DNA of 20,729 nucleotides from Pelargonium cotyledonis (Eukaryota > Streptophyta > Magnoliopsida > Geraniales > Geraniaceae). The notes below the pieces were generated by a model, which worked only from the letters and a program-made list of their open reading frames with translations, was not told the DNA's origin and did not search any database. A program made the position numbers and the translations under genes. Of this stretch, positions 9,729 to 19,716 are shown in pieces; within the stretch, counting starts at the first letter, position 1, and every line of letters begins with the position of its first letter. The stretch is taken from NCBI GenBank assembly GCA_036897625.1, contig JAYMTA010001288.1, positions 1-20,729 on the forward strand. The letters are read 5' to 3'.

Positions 9729-10400
9729 CTTCTCTTCCGGCGACGGAGAAGATCGGAGTTGCGAGTTGCGATTTGTGAAGAATCTGGAGATTCAGAGATC
9801 AGAGGAGTTAGTTCGAGTGAGCAGAGCAGACCCAGATTTTTCATATTTACGAAGAGTACCCTCAGTTTTGTTTGTGTTTTTTCTTTCTTCTTCTAAAAAT
9901 GCTCAACTTTTTATTCAATTTGGTACTCAATTTATTCATATTTTTCAATTTAGTACCAAATTATGTTGTTATGGTATCAAATTATGATTTGAACATCATT
10001 AGAATTCACCATTCGTGTCGTTTCATGTTCGTGTTGTGCTGAAAGTTACTGTATGTTGCACGACTCAATACGAACACGATTATATTTCAATAATCATCGT
10101 GACTAGTTGAATATAAACACGACAATTAAATGGACTGCGGTGACATGTCATGATTGAAACAAAAACTATCAAACACAAACACGGCTAATTATTCGTGTGT
10201 TTGGGAGTTTCATAGACTCAACACGAACACACGTGATTAAAAAATGTACGAGCCCAAACACGTTAAGTTTGCGTTGTGTTACGAACCCTGAAATTACAGA
10301 ATTACCCCTACACTACTTCTGGAATTACATCCAGCTCCATCTCTCCAAAATTAGACCCTCAATTGGCTCATGTTCAGCAAAAAAGGAAATACATTTTTCA
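9729..10400. promoter_or_regulatory. Divergent upstream region of TRAPPC2L and UBC23
   Basis: The TRAPPC2L start (9728, minus strand) and the inferred UBC23 leader exon (about 10400-10509, plus strand) point away from each other, so both promoters must lie in this stretch. The minus-strand leader of TRAPPC2L just above 9729 is CT-rich, as in many plant genes. A stretch at about 9896-9985 (TCAATTT-GGTACTCAATTT...TTTAGTACCAAATT) looks like a dispersed plant repeat. The part from about 10005 to 10285 is MITE-like (listed separately). No clear TATA box could be assigned to either gene. Confidence 0.45.
10005..10285. mobile_element. Degenerate non-autonomous element rich in CGTGT/ACACGA words
   Basis: The segment is dense in CGTGTCGT, GTTCGTGTTGTG, AACACGA and CACGATTA words in both orientations (for example ATTCGTGTCGTTTCATGTTC near 10011 and CAACACGAACACACGTG near 10219). 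This word pattern is typical of a common group of short non-autonomous plant elements, probably hAT-related. The terminal repeats are too decayed to define. A similar piece lies in UBC23 intron 6 (about 16574-16745). It sits in the shared upstream region of TRAPPC2L and UBC23. Confidence 0.45.
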
Positions 10401-10509
10401 CACCCAACACAACAACACATCACATTCAAATATAAGCGCAACAGCTCTTCCTCTTCTCTCCTCCTTTTCTCGTGCTCAATAGGCTCACAAATCCACAACC
10501 CCCATTAAG
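10400..10509 (+). other. Inferred UBC23 leader exon
   Basis: The stretch has the look of a plant 5' UTR: a CT-rich patch at about 10443-10473, and an end in AAG|GTAATT, a good donor site at 10509/10510. The coding ATG at 11694 directly follows an acceptor (GTTCAG), so a leader exon must lie upstream, and this is the best candidate. The transcription start is only approximate. The intron would run 10510-11693 (1184 bp). Confidence 0.5.
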
Positions 10510-11224
10510 GTAATTTCATCTCCAGAATCTCACGAATCGCGATGCTCTGCACACACATGTGTTTTGTAATTTGAATTTGCTGTTACTTGTTATGGTTTTG
10601 CGCAATCAGGATTGATGTTACAGAGGTTTCTGGAATCTGGGTTTTAGCTCGTTTGTGCTAGTTTCATCGACTAATCAGTTCTCTATTAGTTTTCAGCTTG
10701 TTCAGTTTTTTTTTTCATTTGTTTGTTTTATATTTGAATATAATGGTTTTTGTATTGGATTCGATGGCTATGATGGGTTGGTTATGAATGTGTTTATAAG
10801 CTTGTGTGTGACTTGTTTTGTGAAATTCAGCTGGTGCTGGTTATGGTTTTGAATCGCGAACTTCCTGGGTTGGTTGAGCCTGATTTTATTCACTAGTATA
10901 TGAGATAAGCTATTGAAACTAACTCTTAGGTAATGAGTAATGAGGATTCTTATTGTCTGGAATGCTGAGCAGGTTACAAATGTCGGGTTTTGATAAGTAG
11001 TTTACAAAGTTTTGTGCAATTGAATTGGATCACTTAGATTGGTTCTTTTGTTTGTGTCAGTGAGTATGGAAGAAGGAGCAGAATAATGGTTCAAATTCTT
11101 CTATAGTGTCAATGAATACATGACATATGGTTATTTTGTGTATGGCATTAATTTTTGGCTTAAGGAGTTAGTATTATATAGGTTATAGTGGAAGAGGAGA
11201 GTACGGGCAGAATATCCCAAAGAG

Positions 11225-11715
11225 TTTTGCTAATGTGTCCGTTCAGCCTACCCCGACATTGTTGTTGTAGGCTTTAATTGTTGGGTTCAGTTCGGTTGTT
11301 TTTAGTGATTTTACTTTTTATGTATGTTCAGATGGGAACTTAGCAATGTAGTCAATCCCAACATTGTCCAACAAATGGTTTTGTTATTGTTGGAGTTAAT
11401 TTCTGGATTGGATGAGATTGTTGTGAGTTATTATACCTTTTTTTTGTGCATGTTCAGATGGGAACTGAGCAATGTAGCCAACCCCGACGTTGTTTGTAGT
11501 AGTTAATTTTTGGGTTGAGTTAGATTGTTGTGAGTGATTATACTTTTTATGCATGTTCAGATGGGAGCTGAGCAATGTAGCAGATCCCGACATTGTTCAA
11601 AAATGGCTTTGTTGTTGTGGTGGTTGTAGGCATTAATTTTTCTGATTGAATGAGATTGTTGGGAGTGATATTATACTTTTTATGCATGTTCAGATGGGAA
11701 CCGAGCAACGTAGCA
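11225..11715 (+). repeat. Tandem copies of the UBC23 acceptor plus start-codon segment
   Basis: A unit of about 103-133 bases is repeated. Each copy contains a T-rich run, (T)GCATGTTCAG and then ATGGGAACTGAGCAATGTAGC or a close variant, followed by CCCGACATTGTT and a GTTAATTTTTGG...GAGATTGTTGTGAGTGATTA spacer. The ATGs fall at 11332, 11458, 11561 and 11694. An older fifth copy without ATG lies near 11230-11319. The first copy reads M-G-T-stop, the second a 13-codon frame and the third a 22-codon frame before a stop. Only the last, at 11694, continues into the long UBC23 frame. The copies lie in the inferred leader intron. Confidence 0.85.
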
Positions 11716-14700
11716 CTGTTTCGGAAGATAATGAGCACCCAAGTGTGCCTGATCAAAACATCTTAGGTGATACTACAGTAAATGGGTTTGTTTGCGATCC
11801 AAGTGTAAATAGTCAAAGCGAAGAAGTAAGGAAACCGACTCAAGATGGTCCATATATCTACAGACAAGATGTTGTGAGACACAACGACAGTGGTATGATT
11901 GGGGTTGTTACAGAAGTTGCTGGGGACTCGGATGGAAACATTACTGACGATGATGGTGATGAAGCTGATGACAAGGGTGGTAAAAATGAGGAAGCTGTTG
12001 GTGATGTCAGTAGCAAGGCTAACAAAAATGGTGACGGGAATAGAGATGGCAGGGGCTGTAAGAGCGGTTCACTTACAAAAGACCAGGTTCGAGTATTTTG
12101 GATGAATGACACGGAGTCTGTCCAGACTCTCAATGATATAAGAGTTCTTGATCGAGCATTCCTACATGGAGATTTCGTTGCTGCTGCTTCAGATCCTACG
12201 GGGCAGGTGGGTGTTGTGTTGGATGTCAAAATAACTGTAGATTTATTAGCTTCCGATGGATCTATAATTGAAGGTGTCTCATCCAAAGACTTGAAGAGAG
12301 TGAGGGATTTCACTGTGGGCGATTATGTGGTCCTCGGGCCCTGGCTTGGCAGAATTGAAGATGTCTTAGATAATCTGACTGTGTTATTTGATGATGGTTC
12401 TGCATGTAAAGTTTCAAAAGTTGATTTATCGCTTCTCAGGCCGATATCCCAGAATCTCCTTGAGGATGGGCATTTTCCTTACTACCATGGTCAACGTGTT
12501 AGAGCAAGCTCTTCCTTGGTTTTTAAGAATTCCAGGTGGTTGTCTGGCTCGTGGAATCCTAACCGAATGGAAGGTACTGTTACCAAGGTTACTGTTGGAT
12601 CTGTGTTTATCTACTGGATAGCGTCAGCTGGTTACGGGCCTGACTGTGCTACTGCCCCAGCCGAAGAGCAGATTCCAAAAAACTTAAAACTGTTGTCTTG
12701 CTTCACACACGCGAATTGGCAGCTCGGTGACCGGTGTCTTTTGCCATCATTGGCACCATCGTCCTCCATTCCCTTAGACAAGGACCTGTCTAAATTAATA
12801 ATTCATGATTCTAGTGCAAGCAAATTGGAACCAGGAAATGGGTTTGAGTCGGAGGAGGTTGCCCAAAATGAATTGAGTGCAAATGGTGAATCCATGGATT
12901 TTGATCAAGTGGTAGCATCTGATGGAAATATTAGCACTAGTGCTTCTCCAGAATCTGGCTCTTGTGGTAGTTCATTGTCGGTTTCGAAGAAGCCCATCCA
13001 CGAGAGTTGGCAACTTCACAGGAAAAAGATTCTTAAAGTTTCATTTAGGAGAGACAAGAAGACTCGTAAGAGAGAGGAAACTTTTGAAAGAGCCCTTTTG
13101 ATTGTCAATACTAGGTCAGTAGTTGACGTGGCATGGCAAGATGGAACGAGAAAACTTGGATTGGATTCTACAGCTTTGGTTCCTATTGACACCCCTGGAG
13201 ATCACGAGTTTGTTTCTGAACAGTATGTGGTGGAGAAGGCATCGGAAGAGGATGATGATGCTTTTGAAACAAAACGTGTTGGGGTTGTGAAAAGTGTTAA
13301 TGCAAAGGAGAGGACAGCTCTTGTAAGATGGTTAAAGCCGGTTTCTAGGGCTGAAGATCCTCGGGAGTTTGAAAAAGAAGAAATTGTTAGCGTGTATGAG
13401 ATAGAGGGACACCCTGATTATGATTACTGTTATGGGGATGTTGTTGTTCGGTTGACCCCTGTTTTTGGGCAAATTGTTTCAGGTGTCAATGACCCGGCAC
13501 AAGAAAATGGATCAATTGAGGCTCCTTGGGATATGAAAAAGTACCCGAGAAGTGAGAAAATTAAGGATGCATCTGGTAGTGAAGCTCGTTTGGATTACTC
13601 AGATTTGTCTTGGGTTGGAAATATAACCGGTCTTAGAGATGGTGATATTGAAGTTACATGGGCTGATGGAATGGTTTCAACGGTATACTCGCTTCCTAAT
13701 TTACTTTATAAATGACAATTTGGATCCGAACCCATATGTACCCAAAATCAGACCTTTGTTTTTTTGTTTGTGGGTTAGGGACGCATAAAAGAGACCCAAT
13801 TTATATTTGGGTAAGGTCAGGCGAACCCACACGGACCCGTACCTCTTGCAGTGCGGGTTCAGGTTAGATCGTTTAACCCAAATATGAAAAAATCCGGCCC
13901 CAAAACTTGAATTGTCAGCTCTACAGTAATCCATTCTCCTATATGTTGTTTTTTTCCCCATCAATACCGAGTCTAAAAGTATGCTTAGTCAGTGTTTGCT
14001 TTTGGGTTTTTATTGGACAGCTTGTTTAAGTGACTAAATTTATAAGACGAGACCTAAACCTTAAGTTCATCTCGTATCAATACTTATGATTTTTTTGCAT
14101 GGACAATTCTACAAGAATAGCTAGTCTGCAGTGGCTAATCAGCTGATTTGTGAATCGTGTTGGTTTTTTTGTAGGTTGGGCCTCAAGCAATCTATGTTGT
14201 TGGTCGAAATGACGAGGATGATTCTGTTGGTGCTGGTAGTGAAATTAGTGATGATGCAGCTAGTTGGGAAACGATTAATGATGATGATGAGATGGACGTC
14301 CTCGAGAATTCTAGAGAGGTTTGTTTCTTTCCGGAACTGTTGCATAGCTTTTACAAAATTCACTATAACTTGTCACTTGGATGAACATTTACAGAGGAAT
14401 CGAAACTACACTTACGTACTTAAATTCTAGCGGCTTGTCTCTTGATTTGCTCATATCGTTAGCCGAAATAGCTTGGATGATCCAATCCTATCATATTTGA
14501 AATCCTCATCTTGGAGTTCCAAACATTAAAAGGTTGTATGCTACCGAACGGCGGAACAGGGTATCTGCACTATTACTTTTACATTCCTAAACTTTTGCTT
14601 CTAAGTTATCAGAAAAGTACCCGATGCTTATGTAAAGCTTAAACTGTCAGTTGAAGATCCGATATCAACTTTATACTTCAACATGTCCCCTCACGGCCAC

Positions 14701-17074
14701 ACCCATTACCATTATCGCTATGCACGTGGTCCATGCACAAGTCTTCTTTTTGCTTGTGCTGGAATTGCAACATTTTAGTAATCAAGGTGGCGGCAGCTGT
14801 CAGGACTTGATTTTGGAACCTCTAGGTCAATCAGTCTCTAACACCATGTAGAGGACCTACTCAGCTAAAAGCTTTTAACCGATAGTTGAAGACCCAACTT
14901 TATCTTGTATTTACTCTCCATTCGATGTTATCCATTTTTTTGATGAAGTAATTGATGTGGTCTAATGATGATTCAGGAGCTCGGGCTACAAAATGCTACC
15001 GAGACAAATCCCGATGCTGAAGAGGGTGAAGCCAATCATTTGGGGAGGAATACACCGCTCTCTCTACCTTCAGCCGCACTTGGGTTTGTTACCAGACTTG
15101 CGACTGGAATATTTTCTCGGGGGCATAAACATGTGGATTCAAATGCTGAAAATGATGATGAATCCCAGCGTGCGATACCAAAGTCTGGGAAAAATGACGA
15201 AGAGTCTAGCTCTCAGAAATCTAATGTCACTGATCATTCTGGTGCAGATGTTGCCCCAGAGTCCCCTAATTTGGTTGATGCAACAGAAGCGTTTTGCCTC
15301 CTAGAAACAGAAAAACTAACTGATGCGACAAGTTACGAAGATGCGACTTGCAGCTTTAAACGCTTTGACATAGCAAAAGACCCTTTGGATCATTATTTTC
15401 TTGGTGCAAATGGCCAGGTAAACATTTCAATTATTATCCTTCGCTTCCTCAAGTTTACAATAGGTTACATTTTGGCATTTTAGAAAGGCTCCTAATCCAA
15501 GTTATGATATCATAATTCAAAAGTGAGCTACACAAAGGGGAACGGTAGGCTTAAGGGAATAAAATGTGTTGAATATGATGAATAATGCAAGAAATGCTTT
15601 TGTGATTTTTTTTTCATGTTTTTCGCCATCCTTGTTTTGAAGTTTTGAATTATTTTTTAATCAATAATTTGCAGAGTAACAATGGAAGGAAGTGGTTGAA
15701 AAAAGTTAGCCAAGATTGGAACATCCTTCAAAATAATCTGCCCGGTAAGCGCCACATGAATTTATCAGAATATCTAATATCATGTCGGGATTTTGTCGAA
15801 CATTTACGATCCTGCATACTTTTGGCTCAAACAATTTACTTTTTGAACAGATGGGATTTATGTTCGAGCTTACGAAGACCGCATGGATCTATTGAGGGCA
15901 GTAATAGTTGGGGCATATGGAACGCCTTATCAAGATGGCCTCTTTTTCTTCGACTTTCACCTTCCACCGGAGTACCCCAATGTTCCACCGGTAATGAAAA
16001 TGGATATTAACGTAAAATAGTCCTGCATCCCCTAGAAGAAGATGATTATTATGATGATGAAAAATGAGAGTTAGAGCTAGCTAAGTTAGAAGAAGAAAGT
16101 TCGAGAAACTAGGAGAGAAAAATTGGGCATGGTTTTATTTGTGCTTAATGAGAAGAAGTGCTTGTATTTTCATGTATCCTCTGACTGATTCTTCATGTTG
16201 CAGTCGGCTTACTATCATTCTGGTGGGTGGCGAGTAAACCCAAATTTGTACGAGGAAGGCAAGGTGTGTCTGAGTCTTCTGAATACGTGGACTGGCAAAG
16301 GAAACGAGGTCTGGGACCCGTCATCATCTAGCATCCTTCAGGTTCTCGTTTCACTTCAAGGTTTAGTGCTAAATTCTAAGCCGTATTTTAATGAAGCCGG
16401 GTACGACAAGCAAGTTGGGACAGCTGAAGGAGAGAAAAATTCGTTGTCATACAATGAAAACACGTTTTTGCTGAATTGCAAGACAATGATGTATCTCATG
16501 CGGAAACCTCCCAAGGTGATATATACGCTCTCTAGTTTAATATTCTTGGTTGACTCTTTGTTTAAATAATTGGGTAATAGAGTTGTCAATTTGTGTGCGC
16601 GTGTCGTGCTGATGGGTTGACTGTTTGCTGCACGACACACACAAACACGACACGTTTAACACGATAACTAAATGAGTTGCGTTGACACGACACGATTGAC
16701 ACGAACACGACCCAACACATTTTGCATGATAGAACCAACACGTTTAACGCCAATTATATTTATCACTCTTTATGAAGATTTGCTAAATTGCTATAAGCTA
16801 AACATCATAATATAATTTTCAGGATTTCGAAGAGCTTATCAAAGAGCACTTCAGGAAACGCGGTTATTATATCCTCAAGGCCTGCGATGCATACAAGAAA
16901 GGCTATTTGATCGGTTCGCTCACTAAAGACGCCTCCGTAAGCGATGAAAAAACCGCAAATTCAACCTCAGTTGGTTTCAAGCTGATGCTGGCTAAGATTG
17001 TTCCAAAGCTTTTTTTGGCGCTGAATGAAGTTGGAGCCGTCTGTAATGAATTCAAGCATCTGCAACAATTGTAG
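11694..17074 (+). CDS. UBC23: Giant ubiquitin-conjugating enzyme E2, UBC23-type (PHO2/UBE2O class)
   Basis: This enzyme class carries ubiquitin on a C-terminal UBC domain and can act as an E2/E3 hybrid. Coding exons: 11694-13682, 14175-14318, 14977-15417, 15675-15744, 15851-15990, 16204-16515, 16823-17074. They join in frame to 1115 aa, near the roughly 1100 aa of Arabidopsis UBC23 and longer than PHO2/UBC24 (about 900). The N-terminal two thirds hold several SH3/tudor-like small-barrel segments (for example YIYRQDVVRHNDSGMIGVV, VGDYVVLGPWLGRIEDVL and WVGNITGLRDGDIEVTWADG), separated by acidic and Ser-rich linkers. The UBC fold spans about 864-1015. The presumed catalytic cysteine is C950 in GKVCLSLLNTW. 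The usual HPN motif reads NPN (940-942). The C-terminal tail (about 1033-1115) is helical. The start chosen is the ATG right after the acceptor. Substrates are unknown. UBC24 is less likely because of length and the lack of visible miR399 sites. Confidence 0.93.
13710..13925. mobile_element. hAT-like MITE remnant in UBC23 intron 1
   Basis: The left end (TAAATGACAATTTGGATCCG) and the inverted right end (TAGAGCTGACAATTCAAG) share TGACAATT and look like decayed terminal inverted repeats. The body is rich in GGGTTC/ACCC words (AACCCACACGGACCCGTACC). The left end provides the in-frame TGA (13713-13715) that would end the protein if intron 1 were retained. No 8-bp target-site duplication was found. 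The similar TAGAGTTGTCAATT at about 16578 starts a second remnant in intron 6. Confidence 0.45.
14319..14976 (+). other. UBC23 intron 2 with dispersed-repeat sequence
   Basis: The 658-bp intron has borders GAG|GTTTGT and ATTCAG|GAG. Inside, AAGCTTAAACTGTCAGTTGA (from about 14636) and AAAGCTTTTAACCGATAGTT (from about 14868) are diverged direct copies, each followed by GAAGA(T/C)CC...CAACTTTAT. The region between contains ACATGTCCCCTCACGG and an ACACCATGTAGAGGACCTAC word. These are typical of a widespread plant intronic and intergenic repeat. The class of the repeat is not assigned. The open stretch at 14651-14851 is not a gene. Confidence 0.5.
16574..16745. mobile_element. CGTGT/ACACGAC-rich element remnant in UBC23 intron 6
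   Basis: It begins TAGAGTTGTCAATTTGTGTG at about 16578 and continues with GTGTCGTGCTGATGGGTTGA, CACGACACACACAAACACGA and GACACGACACGATTGACACG words. This is a hallmark pattern of a common short non-autonomous plant element, probably hAT-related. The right end is decayed and no matching terminal repeat is visible. The insertion leaves the intron borders intact (donor at 16516, acceptor ending at 16822). Confidence 0.55.
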
Positions 17075-18155
17075 CGGAAGTTTCAAAACTCGAACTCAGG
17101 ATTTCTCAAGGTCAGTTTGGTTCATTTCGTTAAATTCCCGAAACCCTGAACTGTTGTTGAGGCTTTTCGTGCAATACGGGGTGTTCTGATATCATTTGAA
17201 CATGTATTGTATCGATTTGGAAGGTGTTAAATCTTTTTGTGCTCGTAAATTGTTTGAGAATATCATTTGAACTCACAAAATATGTTGTTTACTCACATAT
17301 ATGGTTAAGACTGTTACGAAAAATGAAATATTTGCCTTTCTTTTTACTTTCAAATTTCAAATAGAAGTTGTACAAAAAAAAAATCTTGAGAACAAAGCAT
17401 AGTTCATAATTATGAGTTCTATTATTCGATTAAGGTTAAATTTGTATTCATGCCATGCAACATCTTGAGAGGAACTTTGGGCGATTTTTGTGTTGTTGTC
17501 ATGAACTTGACGGCAACTTCAATTTATTGAAAAATGCATCTTCGACTGTTTTGACATTGCAGGTGGCTCAAAAGATCTAGCCCTTTAAAAAGCCTTATAT
17601 ACCTATGGGAGCGGATAGGTGGGAACCCGTTTTGTCACGTGGAAACTTTCTTGCACTGCAAGTAATTACGAGCTGTTACATTCTTTTGAATTTGGCCTCT
17701 AATTTCTCGGGAAGTAGTTGAGGGTTTTGCATTGACTGTTTACGCTGTCTTTTGTTCGGGATCATTGAATTTGACTTCGCAAAGAGCATACGCGAAAATT
17801 TATTCGTATTTCCTTACTTGGTCACGAAGAAGAATCGTGTGTATCATGAACCCTTCACTGAGTTAATTTTTTGTTTGAGCCTTTTGGTTCCTTGAGATAT
17901 GTAAAGAGAAGGTGATAAAATGATAAGGTAGAGAAATTTAAGCTGAAATGTGTGAGAAATTTGAGCTGAAATGTGAACGAAATTTGAAAGGTTATTTTAT
18001 ATTTTCTAGTAGGATATATTTTGTTTTGGCGTCTCAAAACACAGCTAAAAATAGTCAGAGCCGTTCTATCCAAATCCATTTCGAACAGGATTTAGATTAC
18101 TCTATCAATATAAACATATAAACAAATCCGAAATTTGAATTGTTACCTCCAGTTC
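17075..18155 (+). other. UBC23 3' region and spacer
   Basis: No further protein-coding frame is seen. A possible 3'-UTR intron has donor AAG|GTCAGT at 17110/17111 and acceptor TTGACATTGCAG ending at 17562; this is inference only. No clear AATAAA was placed. A three-copy 23-bp repeat (GAAATTTRAGCTGAAATGTG) starts at 17933, 17956 and 17979, the last copy partial. The rest is AT-rich sequence without recognisable structure. Confidence 0.5.
17933..17990. repeat. 23-bp tandem repeat (2.5 copies)
   Basis: Units start at 17933, 17956 and 17979, each beginning GAAATTT. The first two continue RAGCTGAAATGTG. It lies in the convergent spacer downstream of UBC23. Confidence 0.85.
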
Positions 18156-18159
18156 TACC

Positions 18160-19460
18160 GGTCATGTTTCACACAACACCAACTAATCTAAATTCATCAA
18201 TTCCGGCGTAACGAACCGTGAGAAGCATGAAGACACGGCATGGCGAACAATTTCTGTCTTCAGACAAACCAAAACGAAACATATAAAATTTATTTTCAAC
18301 ATTTCGTGTTAAACCCGTATGATGATACAAAACCGTACACAGAAACAACTCACATTTCGAACACACCAACATGTCCGAATTCCGGCATAACAAGCAATGA
18401 AGCATAATAACAGAGTTTGGGACATTTCTAGTTCCTTCAGCAGTACACACACTTAATCACCAAGAAACTGAATTCAATCAACAATGTCCATAGTTGGACT
18501 GATGGGAACAAAACATATAAACTTCATTTTCAACATTTTGTGTCAAATCGGTAAAATGATTCAAAACCGTACAGTGAAACAATTCATATTTCAAACCAAA
18601 CCAACACATCTAAATTTATCTGCATTCCGGCATATTGAGAAATGAAGCATAATATAACACATTATAGTTTGATCGTACAATAGTTTGGAACATTTCTCAT
18701 TCCTTCAGCAGAACACACACTAAAACGCCAAGAAACCGAAATCAATAAACAGTATCCATAGTTGGACTAATCGGAACAAAACATATAAACTTCGTTTCCA
18801 ACATTTTGCGCGAAACCCATATAACGATTCAAAACATACAATTGAAACAATTCATATTAGAAACAACACCGACATATCTAAATTCTTGTACTTTCCAGCA
18901 TAACGAGTAACGAAGCATAGTAACACTGTATAATTGAAGTGATCATAAGAAAGTTTGGAACATTTCTCATTCCTTCAACAATATACAATCTCAAACACCA
19001 AGAAACTGACTTCAATAAACAATTTCCCTAGTTGGACAAATCATAAGAAAGTGTGGAACACTTCTCATTCTTTCAACATTGTACAATCTCAAAGACCAAG
19101 AAACCGACTTCGATAAACAATTTCCCTAGTTGGACAAATCATAAGAAAGTGTGGAACACTTCTCATTCCTTCAACAATATACAATCTCAAACACCAAGAA
19201 ACCGACTTCAATAAACAATTTCCCTAGTTGGACAAATCATAAGAAAGTGTGGAACACTTCTCATTCCTTCAACAATGTACAATCTCAAAGACCAAGAAAC
19301 CGACTTCAATAAACAATTTCCATAGTTGGAAAAAACGAAAAATCAAATCAAAACACACAAATCTTCATTTCCAACATTTTTCGCTAAACACAAACGACGA
19401 GCCAAAACCACTCCTCATGGGTTTATCAACATCAGTTTCACATAGTTGGATGAAAGCATG
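18160..19460. repeat. Compound tandem array: 234-270 bp units with a nested 98-bp run
   Basis: Unit starts, taken at the (A)AT(G/T)TCC(C/A)TAGTTGGA word or its equivalent, fall at about 18249, 18483, 18751, 19021, 19119, 19217 and 19315. This gives lengths of 234, 268, 270, then 98, 98 and 98, then a partial long unit to about 19410 with a weak echo to 19460. A partial unit also precedes 18249. The 98-bp unit equals the long unit with 172 internal bases missing: the word ATCATAAG lies 191 bases into the long unit and 19 bases into the short one. The short units are nearly identical to each other, so their spread is recent compared with the long units. The array lies between the 3' ends of UBC23 and the DUF1279 gene. 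Reading frames inside it are incidental. Confidence 0.9.
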
Positions 19461-19479
19461 TGAAGCTAACTGTGGCGAA

Positions 19480-19502
19480 TACACACACACACACATATAT
19501 GT
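19480..19502. repeat. CA/TA microsatellite
   Basis: A CA dinucleotide run passing into TATAT, just beyond the end of the compound tandem array. Confidence 0.9.
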
Positions 19503-19588
19503 ATGAATGAACTAATTGCAAATGGAGCTAAGTTTCGAGTCGACGATTCGATTAGCCTAAATTTAGTTCATGAGCTAAAATAGGTTGA

Positions 19589-19594
19589 TTTATT
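19589..19594 (-). terminator. Candidate polyadenylation signal of the DUF1279 gene
   Basis: On the minus strand the sequence reads AATAAA, 123 bases after the stop codon of the gene at 19717-20169. The hexamer is common in AT-rich DNA and plant signals are loose, so this is only the best visible candidate. Confidence 0.4.
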
Positions 19595-19716
19595 GTAACA
19601 TATTAACAAAACTAATCACCAAAACCCAGAGCTCATCAGTTGAATCCATGTACTGTACTATAATCATAGCAACAGCAAAACCCTAGATCATCACTAGGAA
19701 AAGAGATCTAGAAGAA

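Noticed and set aside
11332-11600. miR399-type target sites in the UBC23 leader, as known for PHO2/UBC24
   Set aside because: The repeated units contain acceptor/ATG sequence and not the miR399-complementary word, and the protein length fits UBC23, not UBC24.
11646-11693. Longer N-terminus for UBC23 starting upstream of 11694
   Set aside because: It would begin at a non-ATG codon and read through the polypyrimidine/acceptor sequence of the leader intron; the ATG right after the acceptor fits better.
11858-12313. Minus-strand frame of 151 codons
   Set aside because: It is antisense to the first coding exon of UBC23, Ser/Pro-rich by composition, with no supporting features.
18160-19460. CRISPR-like array
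   Set aside because: The repeats are long and directly adjacent without unique spacers, and the genome is a plant nuclear genome.
18169-19506. Frames of 85-93 codons in the tandem array
   Set aside because: They are chance open frames created by repetition of units; unit length changes break the frame.
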